Assembly (NCBI GenBank): GCA_045598825.1
Contig: JAZRUX010000017.1
Location: 1 to 64,000, forward strand
Direction: 5' to 3'
Length of the DNA stretch: 64,000 nucleotides
Source: Hennigella sp045598825
Lineage (GTDB): Bacteria; Bacillota_I; Bacilli_A; Mycoplasmatales; Mycoplasmoidaceae
Position numbers and translations under genes: made by a program. Shown one piece after another: positions 23,547-33,773 of the stretch. The notes under the pieces are model-generated. The model saw nothing but the letters and a program-made list of their open reading frames with translations, made no database searches and was not told where the DNA came from. Position 1 is the stretch's first letter, and each line of letters begins with the position of its first letter.

Positions 23547-23569
23547 TATACAAATATATTATTTGTATA
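23547..23569. promoter_or_regulatory. Perfect inverted repeat in the rpoB leader
   Basis: Arms TATACAAATA (23547-23556) and TATTTGTATA (23560-23569) around a 3-bp centre, 22 nt upstream of the rpoB ATG. It could be a protein-binding dyad or the -10/start region of the promoter. It is AT-only apart from one C and one G. Confidence 0.4.
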
Positions 23570-23645
23570 AAAAATAATATATAAGTTTCTTAATTATATA
23601 TATAAAATGGGAAAATACACAAATTTTTTTAAAATATTTATTTTT

Positions 23646-23664
23646 GTGGGTATAATATACCCAC
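23646..23664 (+). promoter_or_regulatory. tRNA-Gly promoter with -10 inside a perfect dyad
   Basis: GTGGGTATA and TATACCCAC flank a single A, and TATAAT (23651-23656) sits at the centre. It ends 4 nt before the tRNA 5' end, so the transcript would start almost at the mature end. Confidence 0.6.
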
Positions 23665-23668
23665 TTAT

Positions 23669-23742
23669 GCAGATGTAATTCAATGATAGAATGCGACCTT
23701 GCCAAGGTCGATACGCGAGTTTGATTCTCGTCATCTGCTCCA
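23669..23742 (+). tRNA. tRNA-Gly (GCC)
   Basis: Acceptor GCAGATG/CATCTGC, anticodon loop TTGCCAA (GCC) on CGACC/GGTCG, T arm GCGAG/CTCGT with loop TTTGATT, encoded CCA. The D stem is ATTC/GAAT, AU-rich. A terminator follows at once. Confidence 0.95.
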
Positions 23743-23749
23743 TTAAATC

Positions 23750-23772
23750 AAAGTAGGTATAAAACCTACTTT
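23750..23772 (+). terminator. Terminator after tRNA-Gly
   Basis: AAAGTAGG / CCTACTTT with loop TATAAAA and then TTATTTTAT. Confidence 0.85.
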
Positions 23773-23778
23773 TTATTT

Positions 23779-23784
23779 TATAAT
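23779..23784 (+). promoter_or_regulatory. -10 box placed for a leaderless transcript
   Basis: TATAAT ends 6 nt before ATG 23791, directly after the tRNA-Gly terminator. Confidence 0.45.
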
Positions 23785-23790
23785 TTTTAT

Positions 23791-25368
23791 ATGATAGTGG
23801 CGATTTTTATAATCCCTTTAATTTATTTTGTTAACGCCTTTTTAATAGGTCGCTTAATAAAAAGAGTAAGGATTGGTGTAAATCCATTTTTATCAACAAT
23901 AATTGGTTTTGTCGCATTTTTTGACTTGATCTACTTTATCTCAATATGGTTGTATGCTGGTCGTGTTGCCATCTGGGTTTACTTTGTTGTTCTTGGTGCT
24001 TTACAAGTTATCTTAGTTGCTTTGTATATTGCTAATTGAAAATATACATTTATCACTTGATCTGTTAATTGAAGAAAAGTTATAACATTTGTTATAGCTG
24101 GCGGATTGACTGTCTTAATTGCTTGATTATGTTTCCGTGATTTCAATTCAGAATTTGGTAAAACATGAATTGATACAATCAATGCTTTACCATACAGTAT
24201 TTGAGCACAAATGGCACTAAAACCAGAAACATCTGATTTAGTTAGTAATTTCTCATCATTAAACATTATGAATGCATTTTGAATCCACGCCTTTCAAATT
24301 AAAAATGCAGCAGATTCTATTACATTCTGTAATTGATCGTGGGCGATTATTGTTGCTGGTTTTGTTGGATGTTTATCAACATGGATTTTGGGAGACAATG
24401 AATCGACTTCTCGTTTGATTTTATCACTACTTACGACATTAGTATTTGTTGTATTAATTCTTGCTTTTATAGAATCATTTACAATTGGTGACGCATGAGT
24501 ATTAATGCTTCTATTGGTGTATATTTTTGTTCTAGTAAAATCAAATGATAATCACCCAGTAAAACTATTTATGTTAACGACATTATTAGTTGGATTCTTA
24601 GCTTTCAGTTGCACAAGTTTTTATGTAGTAATTTGCGTCTGAATGTTCTCAATGTACTATGGAATTCGTAATAAAGAAAATGCTTTAAATTACTTGTTGT
24701 TTTTATCCTGACCGTTGTTACTTTCCATCTTCAGTATTTTGTCTATTTATACATTCTGATTATTGTCTTTAATTGATGCAATTTATATTGTGTTTGCAAT
24801 TGTTTTAATTGCTATTTACAAGAGGGTTGGAACACCTGTGTGAGATACAAAATTATCATTATCTTTGTATCGTCATTCAGGACAAATAGTTTACGCTAGT
24901 TTAGGTTTAATTATTGCTATTATTTTGATTGCAAACTTCTTTATTTTTCAAGAAATGTACGATTGAGATGCATCAAAAATTGATTACCATAACTTTTTAA
25001 CATTTACTTATACATACATCTGATCATTTAATATTACTGGTGTAATATCAGTTGCTGTTTTCAATGCTATAATGTATGTACTATTTGTTGCCATTACCAT
25101 CACTTATTTGGTAATTAGAAAAGTAAAAAGAAATAAGTGAAATCACTTATTCAAAACTGACTATGCGATGAAGTTTGGAATCATTAGCTGCATTCTATTT
25201 ATTAATCCGCTGGTTATTCACACATTAAAAATTTCCACAACACAATTTCCACTAAATACACTCGATTTAAATATGCTATTTGTTATTCCAATTTTTGTGG
25301 TAATTTATAAGGCAATTTTCAATCATAAATTCGTGCCTATCAACGATTGAAATTACGATTGATATTAA
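23791..25368 (+). CDS. Polytopic membrane protein of unknown function
   Basis: A 525-aa very hydrophobic protein with about 12-14 membrane segments along its whole length and almost no large soluble loop except around residues 120-170. Many aromatic residues lie at segment ends. The gene is interrupted in the standard code by over ten TGA codons, all Trp here. It resembles in general form mollicute multi-spanning proteins related to GT-C transferases or polysaccharide transporters, but I see no motif that identifies it. It is monocistronic, between the tRNA-Gly and ligA terminators. Its first part uses several TGG codons, the later part mostly TGA. Confidence 0.8.
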
Positions 25369-25371
25369 TCA

Positions 25372-25399
25372 AAAAAAGATTTGTTTACAAATCTTTTTT
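25372..25399 (+). terminator. Terminator before ligA
   Basis: AAAAAAGATTTG / CAAATCTTTTTT with a 4-nt loop. Confidence 0.88.
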
Positions 25400-25419
25400 A
25401 TTTATAATTTGTAATATAT

Positions 25420-27402
25420 ATGCAAGAAATTAAACAACGATTAGAAAAGCTTAAAACGTTATTAAGAAAATGAGAATATGAGTATTATGTTCTTAATAAT
25501 CCAACAGTATCGGATGAAGAATACGATATCTCTTTAAGACAATTAATCGAAATTGAAACTAAATATCCAGAATTGTTAACTCCCGATTCACCAAGTCAAA
25601 GAGTTGGTGGTGAAGCCAGCACTAAACTTAAAAAATATCAACACAAAACTAAAATGATGTCATTAGCTAACGCTTTTTCAACTGATGAAATGCGTAAGTT
25701 TGACAAAGACATCAAAAAAGCCATTGGTGATGACAAGGATATAGTTTATTGTGTTGAACCTAAAATCGATGGTTTGAGTATGAGTCTAATTTACCAAGAT
25801 GGTAAATTAGTCTCTGGTGCAACTCGTGGTGACGGTTTTATTGGTGAAGATGTGACGGCCAATGTTAAAACGATTAAATCAATTCCATTACAAATTGATT
25901 TTATAGATGATATTGAAATCCGTGGTGAAATTTTTTTAACAAAAAAGAATTTTGAAAAAATTAATGCAGCAATTGAAGATGATGAAAAGAAATTTGCTAA
26001 TCCACGAAATGCTGCTAGTGGAAGTTTAAGACAATTGGATCCAAAAATTACTGCAAAACGTAATTTAACAATGTATTGTTATCAAATTCCAAACGAAAAA
26101 CAATATGGCTTATCAAAACAGTCTGAAGTAATTGATTTTTTGAAAAAGAATAAGTTTAATGTTGCCAATGGAATTAGAATTTGCAATGGAATTGAAGAAG
26201 TTATTCAAGTTATTGAAAAATGAACAAACGCACGAAGTGATTTAGAATTTCCAATTGACGGTGTGGTAATTAAAGTAAATAATTTTAATGATCATAAAAA
26301 AATCGGTTTTACTTCTAAATTTCCAAAATGAGCTATAGCCTATAAATTCCCTCCAAATGTTGTTGAAACCAAACTTGAAGGTATCACTACAACTGTTGGA
26401 CGAACTGGAAGAATTAACTATGTTGCTAACCTTAGTCCAGTTCTATTAGATGGTTCTACTATATCAGCTGCTACGTTGCATAATGCTGAATATATTGCAG
26501 CAAAAGATATTCGTATTGGTGATACAGTAAAAATCTTTAAAGCTGGAGAGATTATTCCAAAAGTTATTGGGCCAAATATAAGCAAGAGGCCAAAAGATGC
26601 GGCATCATATGTTCCTCCTACTGCTTGTCCTATATGTGGCAGCAAGCTTGAAAAAGTGGAAGGTGAAGTTGATCAATACTGTGTTAATATTGAGTGTCCA
26701 GCTCGTGGTTTATTAAATATTGTCCACTTTGCTGATCGAGATGCAATGAACATTGATGGATTAAGCAATAAGATTCTAGAAAAATTTTGAGATAACAATA
26801 TTGTTAAAAACATTATTGATCTATATTACCTAAAAGATAAAAAGCAAGAAATTCTTGGTTTAGATCTTCACATTAAAGATAAAATGTTTGATCATTTGGT
26901 TAATTCGGTGGAAACATCTAAAGGTGCTAACCTTGATAAATTAATCTACGGATTAGGTATAAGACACGTTGGTGCAATTACCGCCAAAGTTTTAGCTGAA
27001 ACTTATAAAACAATTGATAAATTAGCAGAGGCATCATTAGAATCGCTCACTGCTATTAAAGATGTTGGTGAAATTGTAGCTCAATCAATTGTTGATTTCT
27101 TTAAAGTAGAAAACAACAAGGTTTTAATTAATAAATTAAAAGATGTTGGCATTAATACAAAATTAATAGAAAGAAAGTATGAAACAAATAGTCCATACTA
27201 TCAAAAGAAGTTTGTTATTACTGGTTCATTTGAAATACCACGAAATGAAATCATTAAAATTATGGAAGAAAAATTTGATGCTAAATTCTTTGGTTCAGTT
27301 AATAAAGATATTGATTATTTAATTGCTAACGACTTTGAAAGTAGCAAATATAAAAAAGCAAAGGCCTTAGGCATTAAAATCATAACTGAGAAGATTTGAT
27401 AG
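25420..27402 (+). CDS. ligA: NAD-dependent DNA ligase
   Basis: A 660-aa LigA that seals nicks using NAD+. The catalytic lysine is K115 in CVEPKIDGLSM. The oligonucleotide-binding fold follows (DGVVIKVN ... AYKFPP), then a C4 zinc finger CPICG ... CVNIECPARG, helix-hairpin-helix repeats (LIYGLGIRHVGAITAK, IKDVGEIVAQSI) and a C-terminal BRCT domain (KKFVITGSF ...). The protein ends ITEKIW because the TGA at 27397 is Trp and the stop is TAG 27400-27402. A TATAAT at 25403-25408 lies 11 nt before the ATG. Confidence 0.97.
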
Positions 27403-27410
27403 GAGAAAAT

Positions 27411-28709
27411 ATGAAAATATTCAATTCAAGTACAAATACAAAAATAGATTTATCTGGTAGAAAAATTACCATTTATAATTGTGGACCAACTGTTTACAAT
27501 TATGTTCATATTGGTAATGTTCGTCCTTTGATAGTATTTGATGTTCTTTATCGTTATCTTCTATCATTAAATAAAGATGTTCTATATGTTCAAAACATCA
27601 CAGATGTTGATGACAAGATTATTAACGCTGCTGCAGAAGCTAATATTACTGAAAAAGAATTAACAGATAAATATACTAAAGCATATTTAGATTTATTTAC
27701 TTTGTTAAATGTTAAACCTTTATTGATGCCTAAAGTTTCAGACCATATTGAAGAAATTCAAGAATATATTCAACAACTAATTGATAAAGGTGTGGCTTAT
27801 GTCGAAAAAGGTGATGTTTACTTTGATGTATCTAAAGTAAAAAACTATGGACATGTTAGTCACCAAAATATTGATGAATTATTAGAAGGTGTTAGAAAAG
27901 GAAACAAACAATACAAACGAAATCCATTAGATTTTGTATTATGAAAACAAACAGATAGGGGTATTAATTGAAAATCTCCTTGATCAGTTGGTCGACCCGG
28001 ATGACATACTGAATGTTGTGTTTTAATTAATAAATATGTTGGTGATCATGTAATGATCCATGGTGGTGGTGTTGATTTAAAATTTCCTCATCACGAAAAT
28101 GAAAATGCACAAAATTATGCATTATATGGAAGAGATATTGCAGATATTTGAATGCATGTTGGTCACATTAATGTTAATGGTGCAAAGATGTCTAAATCAT
28201 TACATAACTTTATCCTAGTTAAAGATATTGTGACAAAAGATAATGCAAATGGTTTAAGATGATTCTTCTATCAAGCTAAATATGAACAACCTGTTAACTT
28301 TGCTAAAGAACAATTTGATGCTGCAATTAAAGAAGTTAATAATGTTGTTAAGTCATTAGCAGTGGCTAAAACTTGATTGATTACCAATAATGTTGACAAA
28401 CATGAAATAGTAAAACTTAATAATGAATTTAATGAATGTTTAGCTGATGACCTAAATTTACCGAATGCAATTACAGTTGTTTTGCAACAAGTTAGAGATT
28501 TAAACCGTTTAGTCCGAGAAAAGAATTATGCTGAAGCAAATACTTTAAGATGTAACATTATGAAAGAATTAGATGTTTTAGGTATTAGATATGATGTGGT
28601 TGAACATGACGTTGAGCTAATTAAAAAATGAAAAGAAGCATTAGACTCTAAAGATTTTACTAATGGTGACAAATATCGTGCTGAACTTATTAAGAAAGGG
28701 TTACTATAA
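27411..28709 (+). CDS. cysS: Cysteinyl-tRNA synthetase
   Basis: A 432-aa class I synthetase charging tRNA-Cys. HIGH motif as HIGN (33-36) after zinc ligand C24 in NCGPTVY, further zinc ligands in TECCVL and HHENEN, and KMSKS as KMSKSLHNF. I choose ATG 27411, preceded by AGGAG at 6-7 nt; an upstream TTG at 27396 falls inside ligA. Its TAA overlaps the rlmB ATG by one base. It is 8 nt from ligA, so ligA-cysS-rlmB is one operon. Confidence 0.97.
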
Positions 28710-29419
28710 TGCAATTAATTATTGGAAAAAAAGCAATCCTTGATGCGATCAAAAATAATAATTTAAAAGATGCAACAATTAGTAATAAAGATAAGGCTTT
28801 CTTTAAAAAAGTTCAATCTTATTTACCTAAAGTAAAAATAAATAATGATAAATCATTCTATGATAAATTAGTTCAAGGACAAAATCACCAATTTGCCATA
28901 GGTTATGCTGAAGGTGAAAATACATTATCACTAAATGAATTCCTGTCTCTAGATAAACCAACATCATTAGTTTTAATGTTAGATTCAATAGAAGATCCAA
29001 TGAACTTTGGCGCAATTATTCGTTCAGCTGAATCGTTGGGGGTGGATGCCCTAATTTATAAAAAGGATGGACAGTGCCAAGTAACACCAGCTGTCATTAA
29101 AACATCGCAAGGAGCAATCTCTAACCTTAATATGATTAAGGTAACCAACTTGACTGATACGATTAATAAATTTAAAGAAGCAGGTTATTGGATATATGCT
29201 AGTTGTTTAGATGAACAAGCACATAAACTAAATGATGCTAAATTTAGTGGTAAGGTTGTAATTATTGTTGGTAACGAAAATAGGGGTATTAGTCCGTTAG
29301 TTTTAAAGAATTCTGATTTCAAAGTATATATTGAAATGTTCGGTAAATCACAATCGCTTAATGTTTCAGCTGCTACAGCAATCTTATTAAGCACAATTCA
29401 AACTAAACTAAAAAAATAA
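28709..29419 (+). CDS. rlmB: 23S rRNA 2'-O-ribose methyltransferase (TrmH/RlmB type)
   Basis: A 236-aa SPOUT-fold methyltransferase. An N-terminal substrate-binding domain of about 75 aa (IIGKKAILDAI at the start) precedes the knot region with DSIEDPMNFGAIIRSAESLG, VIIVGNENRGISPLVLKNSD and SLNVSAATAILL, the three SpoU motifs. The likely target is G2251 of 23S rRNA, by family resemblance and by position directly after cysS, as in Bacillus (yacO). An off-target assignment to a tRNA methylase of the same family cannot be excluded. Confidence 0.9.
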   Translation: MQLIIGKKAILDAIKNNNLKDATISNKDKAFFKKVQSYLPKVKINNDKSFYDKLVQGQNHQFAIGYAEGENTLSLNEFLSLDKPTSLVLMLDSIEDPMNFGAIIRSAESLGVDALIYKKDGQCQVTPAVIKTSQGAISNLNMIKVTNLTDTINKFKEAGYWIYASCLDEQAHKLNDAKFSGKVVIIVGNENRGISPLVLKNSDFKVYIEMFGKSQSLNVSAATAILLSTIQTKLKK

Positions 29420-29437
29420 AGAGGTTAAACCTCTTTT
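29418..29437. terminator. Terminator between rlmB and the cation exchanger
   Basis: AAAGAGG / CCTCTTT with a 5-nt loop and T-run. The genes on both sides converge here. Confidence 0.8.
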
Positions 29438-29439
29438 TT

Positions 29440-30642
29440 TTATAACAATCATACCATGTCTACTTGGGGTTCAATTGTTGGTCATTGAACAATACCTAAG
29501 ATTAAGAAACAAATGTAAGCAACAACTATTAATGATAATAATACAGCGTTCATTGAAATGATTTGGTTATTAGTTAATCTAGTCTTTATGTGTTTAGAGT
29601 TAAGAATTAAATATAAAGCAAACAAAATACACATTAGGATAAAGATTGCAACTTGTACAACAACACTGTTCTTTTCTTGTGGTTGTGGAAACATTGGTTT
29701 TGTTCCAGGAGATCATAACCCTGCATAAACAGCATTGCATACAGACAATATTATCATATTGAATGCACAAGAACCAACCATAGAGTTGATTGCCATGTTA
29801 TATCTTCTGTTCTGAGCCAATGTCACAACGGCAATTAGCTCAGGCAAACTTGTTGCCACTCCAAGTAATAGTGTTCTACCAAACACTTCACCCAATCCTC
29901 ATAATTCAATACAAGCAGCACAAGCAGTAGATAGAACGATTGATGAACCAGATAAAACAATAATGCCGACTATTAATAAGATAATTAAAACGGGCAGACT
30001 CATTTTAAGAAATTTAGATCTTTTTGCTTTTTGTTGTCGAGGTAATGTTTGCATTGTCGCCACACCCTTACCTACTACAGCGGCTGGTTTAATTCTTGAT
30101 CCAGCAATCATAAATGCCACTGCAATTGCATAAGATAGGAAAATAAAGATAGAAAAGAAATTAAAACCATGCCAAACTAGTGGACTGGCAGGTTGTCCAT
30201 CTCCGCCATAAACTATACCGTTGTTTTCAAATAATACAGCAAGAATACACATTACTGCACCAAAGATTAAACAAATGGTAGTAATTGTATTAATTTGGTC
30301 AGTTTCACGGTGTCTAAATAGTTTTACAGTGACTAATAATGTCACAGCAATAATCAAGATACAAAACATATTTGACCCAATGACATCACCAAAAACTGAT
30401 GCGGGATTATAATCAGGACGTAACACTCCATTTATAGTAACAGCAATAGCTGTAATAAATTCTGGAATAGATGTAATAGCACCAATTAATATACCACCGA
30501 TTACACCATCAGGTAATTGAGCTTTATCTTTGATAGCAACAGCCAGTTTTGTAACAATTGTTGCTAAAAAACCAACAATTATTGCAAAAAGAAAAAAGAA
30601 ACTTATTGCTGCTGCGCTATTACTTGCAAAAAACGCTTCCAC
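29440..30642 (-). CDS. Cation/Ca2+ exchanger, CaCA family (copy 1)
   Basis: A 400-aa membrane antiporter with two inverted alpha-repeats: GGILIGAITSIPEFITA followed by FGDVIGSNMF in the N half, and LLLGVATSLPELIAV followed by MVGSCAFN in the C half. The acidic residue of each S/T-x-PE motif is the expected ion ligand. About 10-11 membrane segments, with a basic cytoplasmic loop near residues 195-225 (RQQKAKRSKF). It probably exports Ca2+ in exchange for Na+ or H+. The nearby copy at 30696-31805 is a paralogue in the same direction, 53 nt apart. The C-terminus reads past two TGA Trp codons to TAA at 29440. Confidence 0.88.
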
Positions 30643-30695
30643 TATGATAACCTCATTACATATAACTATATATTAAAAAAGATACTATGTTTTAT

Positions 30696-31805
30696 TTATT
30701 TAACAAAACCTAGTACTAAGAACACTATATAGGCAATAACAACCAATGATAATATTGATATATTAATTGCCAGCGATTGTTTTGAATTTAGTTTCAATTT
30801 ATTTGTTTTGATGTTTGCCAATAAGTAACCAACAAATAATAAAATGACTACTAAACAAAGTGAAACTTGAATAATTGATTGTGTGTTCCATGAATACATT
30901 TCAGCACCTGGTTCATAAATTATTGCAAAAGCTATGTTAGCAAAAGTTAAAATTGCTAGGTTAAATGATGTTGAACCAACAATGGTATCAATTACCATGT
31001 TATATTCTCTATGTACGCATAGATTTATACAACAAACAATTTCAGGAAGTGAAGTAATTACTCCAAGTAACAAAGCTCCACCAAATGTTGCTTTTTCCTC
31101 AGTCCCAAACACATCAGATCAATGATAGAAAATTAAAGACTCAGATGTGAATGTTAAAAACACTGCACAAGCAATTAGTGCCAATGATACAAAAATTATT
31201 AAAATAATGATAGCTGGTAACTTTAATTGAAATAATTTTGATTTTCTTGCTTGTTTAATTTCAGTTAAACCCTCATTTCCTTTTTCGGGTTTGCTATTGC
31301 TTTTTATTAAAAAGAAAATTGATACAACATAACTAGCAAATATTAGTATGCTAAAGAAATTAAAACCATGTCAAACTAATGCTGGAATATATTCGGTTGC
31401 AACCATTGCTAACAATACGAATATTGTTCCAACCCCTGTACATATTAACGTTGTTAAATTTACTTTGTTTGCTTTATGTTTGATAAATATTCAAACGCAT
31501 GAAAGCAAACAAATAGCCAATACAAATAAATCAAAGAAATTGCTTCCTATAATATCACCAAAACCAATACTTCCACTTTTATGAACAACAATGGATGCAA
31601 TACATGTCACTAATTCTGGTAAACTAGTAATTACTCCCAATAAAATACCAGCCACAACTCCATCAGATAAATGAGCTTTTTCTTTTAGAATAACACACAA
31701 TCTAGAAAGGAGGGTTGTAATACCTACAACACCAACTAACAATATGCAATATAGAGATATTGTTAAAGCAAAATTATCATTAAATACTTGAATTATTGGA
31801 TTCAT
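30696..31805 (-). CDS. Cation/Ca2+ exchanger, CaCA family (copy 2)
   Basis: A 369-aa paralogue of the downstream exchanger. Alpha-repeats: AGILLGVITSLPELVTC with FGDIIGSNFFD, and GALLLGVITSLPEIVCC with IVGSTSFN. The same loop position carries KQARKSKLFQLKLP. The first repeat ends in GSNFFD where copy 1 has GSNMFC, so the ion-site details differ. The start overlaps the end of the small membrane-protein gene by 26 nt, suggesting coupling. Having two adjacent copies may mean different ions or a heteromer (inference). Confidence 0.88.
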
Positions 31806-32115
31806 CTAGTATTTTTGCTCTTTCTTCAATAGCTTCTTCTTTTAATTTCTTTAAAGCTTGTTTGATCTTCTTTTGATTTTCATCATTGTTTTTTGCTTTT
31901 TTTCAAATAACTAATCCCATGATCAATCATGTTAAACCAACAAGAAGAACTGCACCACCAAATACTGACAATAAAATTACTCAATGTTGTCTTAATTCAT
32001 TACTTGTGGCTAAAAACGTAAAAATAAAAACAAGAACAAAGATAATGATAGGAAATGTCTTGTTAATGTTCTTGACAGTTAGCTTATCTTTAAGTTTGGT
32101 CTTGTTTTGATTCAT
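31780..32115 (-). CDS. Small two-helix membrane protein
   Basis: A 111-aa protein with two hydrophobic stretches (about residues 21-38, FPIIIFVLVFIFTFLATS, and about 46-69) and a highly charged C-terminal half rich in Lys/Glu that looks helical (KKIKQALKKLKEEAIEERAK). No family recognised. It lies 2 nt after rpsO and overlaps the start of the exchanger by 26 nt, so it probably belongs to the exchanger operon. Confidence 0.7.
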
Positions 32116-32117
32116 AA

Positions 32118-32393
32118 TTAGTTAGAAGCTCTTAAGTTAAGTTTTTTAACTAATTCACGGTATTTTTCAAGATCTGTTCTCTTAAGGTAATTTAAAAGAT
32201 TACGTCTTTTAGAATTCTTTGCATACAAAGTTCTTTTGCTAGCAAAATCTTTCTTATTACCTTTTAAGTGTTCAGTTAATGAATTAATTTCAGCAGTTAG
32301 AATTGCAATTTGAACTTCAGTATTGCCTGTATCCTTTGCATTCTTTCCATATTCTTTAACTAATTTTTTCTTAGTTTCTTTTGAAACGGCCAT
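32118..32393 (-). CDS. rpsO: 30S ribosomal protein S15
   Basis: A 91-aa S15 with the conserved blocks DTGNTEVQIAILTAEINSLTEHL and KRRNLLNYLKRTD. ATG 32393 gives MAVSKETKKKL and the expected length; the reading frame is open further upstream, but that extension (to 32465) has no family support. GGAGA lies about 12 nt before the ATG. The leader of roughly 90 nt may carry an autoregulatory structure (see findings). First gene of a unit running into the exchangers. Confidence 0.95.
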   Translation of the reverse strand: MAVSKETKKKLVKEYGKNAKDTGNTEVQIAILTAEINSLTEHLKGNKKDFASKRTLYAKNSKRRNLLNYLKRTDLEKYRELVKKLNLRASN

Positions 32394-32496
32394 ATTCTTA
32401 ATATGTCTCCTTAGATTTATTTTCAACACTTTAAATGTTATCGCTTCGACAGATAAAGCAATCATGTCTTGGGTCTAACGTGTTTCATTTATTATA
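32394..32496 (-). promoter_or_regulatory. rpsO leader with TATAAT and possible folded region
   Basis: On the minus strand TATAAT is at 32496-32491, giving a leader of about 90 nt before the S15 start. Within it GCTT...AAGC and TTATC...GATAA pairings interleave (about 32438-32460), the topology of a small pseudoknot. S15 mRNA leaders in several bacteria bind S15; whether this one does is unknown. Confidence 0.35.
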
Positions 32497-32539
32497 CTTA
32501 TATTTAGTCAAAAGTTTGTATAATTATTAAACGAGTTAT

Positions 32540-32617
32540 GGCGTTTATGGTGAAGTTGGCTAACACACCTGACTGTGACTCAGGCACTCGTGGGTTCAAG
32601 TCCCACTAAACGCCCCA
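32540..32617 (+). tRNA. tRNA-His (GTG)
   Basis: Acceptor GCGTTTA/TAAACGC with the extra encoded G-1 (32540) facing C73, anticodon loop CTGTGAC (GTG) on CCTGA/TCAGG, T arm GTGGG/CCCAC, CCA encoded. Confidence 0.96.
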
Positions 32618-32624
32618 TAATGAT

Positions 32625-32650
32625 AAAAATCGTTTTAAGTAACGATTTTT
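32625..32650 (+). terminator. Terminator after tRNA-His
   Basis: AAAAATCGTT / AACGATTTTT with a 6-nt loop and T-run. Confidence 0.87.
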
Positions 32651-32681
32651 TTCTTTTTATATATAATAAAAAAACTTTAAC

Positions 32682-33773
32682 ATGAGTAAATGTAGAAATC
32701 GAACATCAACAAAAGCAGTTAAAGTAGGTAATGTTATTATTGGTGGTTACAATGAAATTGTAATTCAAACAATGACAACTACTAAAACGAGTGATGTTGA
32801 TAAAACAGTGGAACAGATACAACAAGTTACCAATTATGGCGCTCAACTTGTTAGAGTTGCTGTTTTAGACGAAGCCGATGCAAATGCATTGTCTGAAATT
32901 GTTAAAAAATCTAAGACACCAATTATTGCTGATATACACTTTAACTATCAATTTGCTTTAAAAGCAATTGCTGCTGGTGTTGCTAAGATTAGAATTAATC
33001 CTGGCAACATTGGGTCTCGTGGACAAGTTCTTGAGATTATCAATGCAGCTAAAGCAAAAGGTGTTGCAATCCGAATTGGTATCAATGGTGGTTCTTTAAC
33101 CATTGATCCTAAAGGATCTAGAGTTGTTCAATTAGTCAATTGTGCTCACTCTTGAATTAAGTTCTTTGAAAAAAATGGTTTTGACCAATTAATTGTTAGT
33201 ATTAAGGATTCAGATCCAAGTACTACATATTTTGCTAATGTTGAGTTGTCAAAACATTGTAAGTACCCAATTCATTTAGGTGTAACCGAATCTGGACCAG
33301 ACCACGCTGGAATTGTCAAATCTTGCATTGCTCTTATTCCATTACTTAATTTAGGTATAGGAAATACAATACGTATTTCTGTTAATGGTAATCGCAAGGA
33401 TGAAATTAAAATTGCTAAGACACTATTAAACAATATGGGTTTCAACATCCCTTACTATAACATCATTGCATGTCCACTATGTGGAAGAAACCAATATGAT
33501 ACTAAAAAATGGGTAAAGGAAATTGACGCTTATCTGGAAGATAAGCATCTTGCTATTAAAGTTGGAATTATGGGCTGCATCGTTAATGGGCCAGGAGAAG
33601 CTAAAGGCTGTGAGTTAGCTGTTTGTATTAAAGATAGGACAACAAGTTTTTTATATATTAATGGAACATTAAATAAAGAAATACCTAATGCTGATGTTGT
33701 AAAAACTTTAAAAGAATTGATTGATAAAAAATATAATCAAGCAGTAAAACACTATGAAAAGCTTAACAAGTAA
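32682..33773 (+). CDS. ispG: 4-hydroxy-3-methylbut-2-enyl diphosphate synthase IspG
   Basis: A 363-aa [4Fe-4S] enzyme of the MEP isoprenoid pathway, making HMBPP from MEcPP with electrons from ferredoxin or flavodoxin. The N-terminal barrel begins VKVGNVIIGG and contains MTTTKTSDVDKTVEQI and ADIHFNYQFALKA. The cluster cysteines are in CPLCGRNQYD and MGCIVNGPGEAKG. It uses a TATAAT at 32662-32667, 14 nt before the ATG, with no Shine-Dalgarno. The MEP pathway is patchy in mollicutes; the Fe-S requirement fits the hydrogenase and ferredoxin in this window. It overlaps rnhC by 20 nt. Confidence 0.95.

Noticed and set aside
32394..32465. Upstream extension of rpsO
   Set aside because: It gives a non-family N-terminus; ATG 32393 has the standard MAVSKE start and a Shine-Dalgarno.
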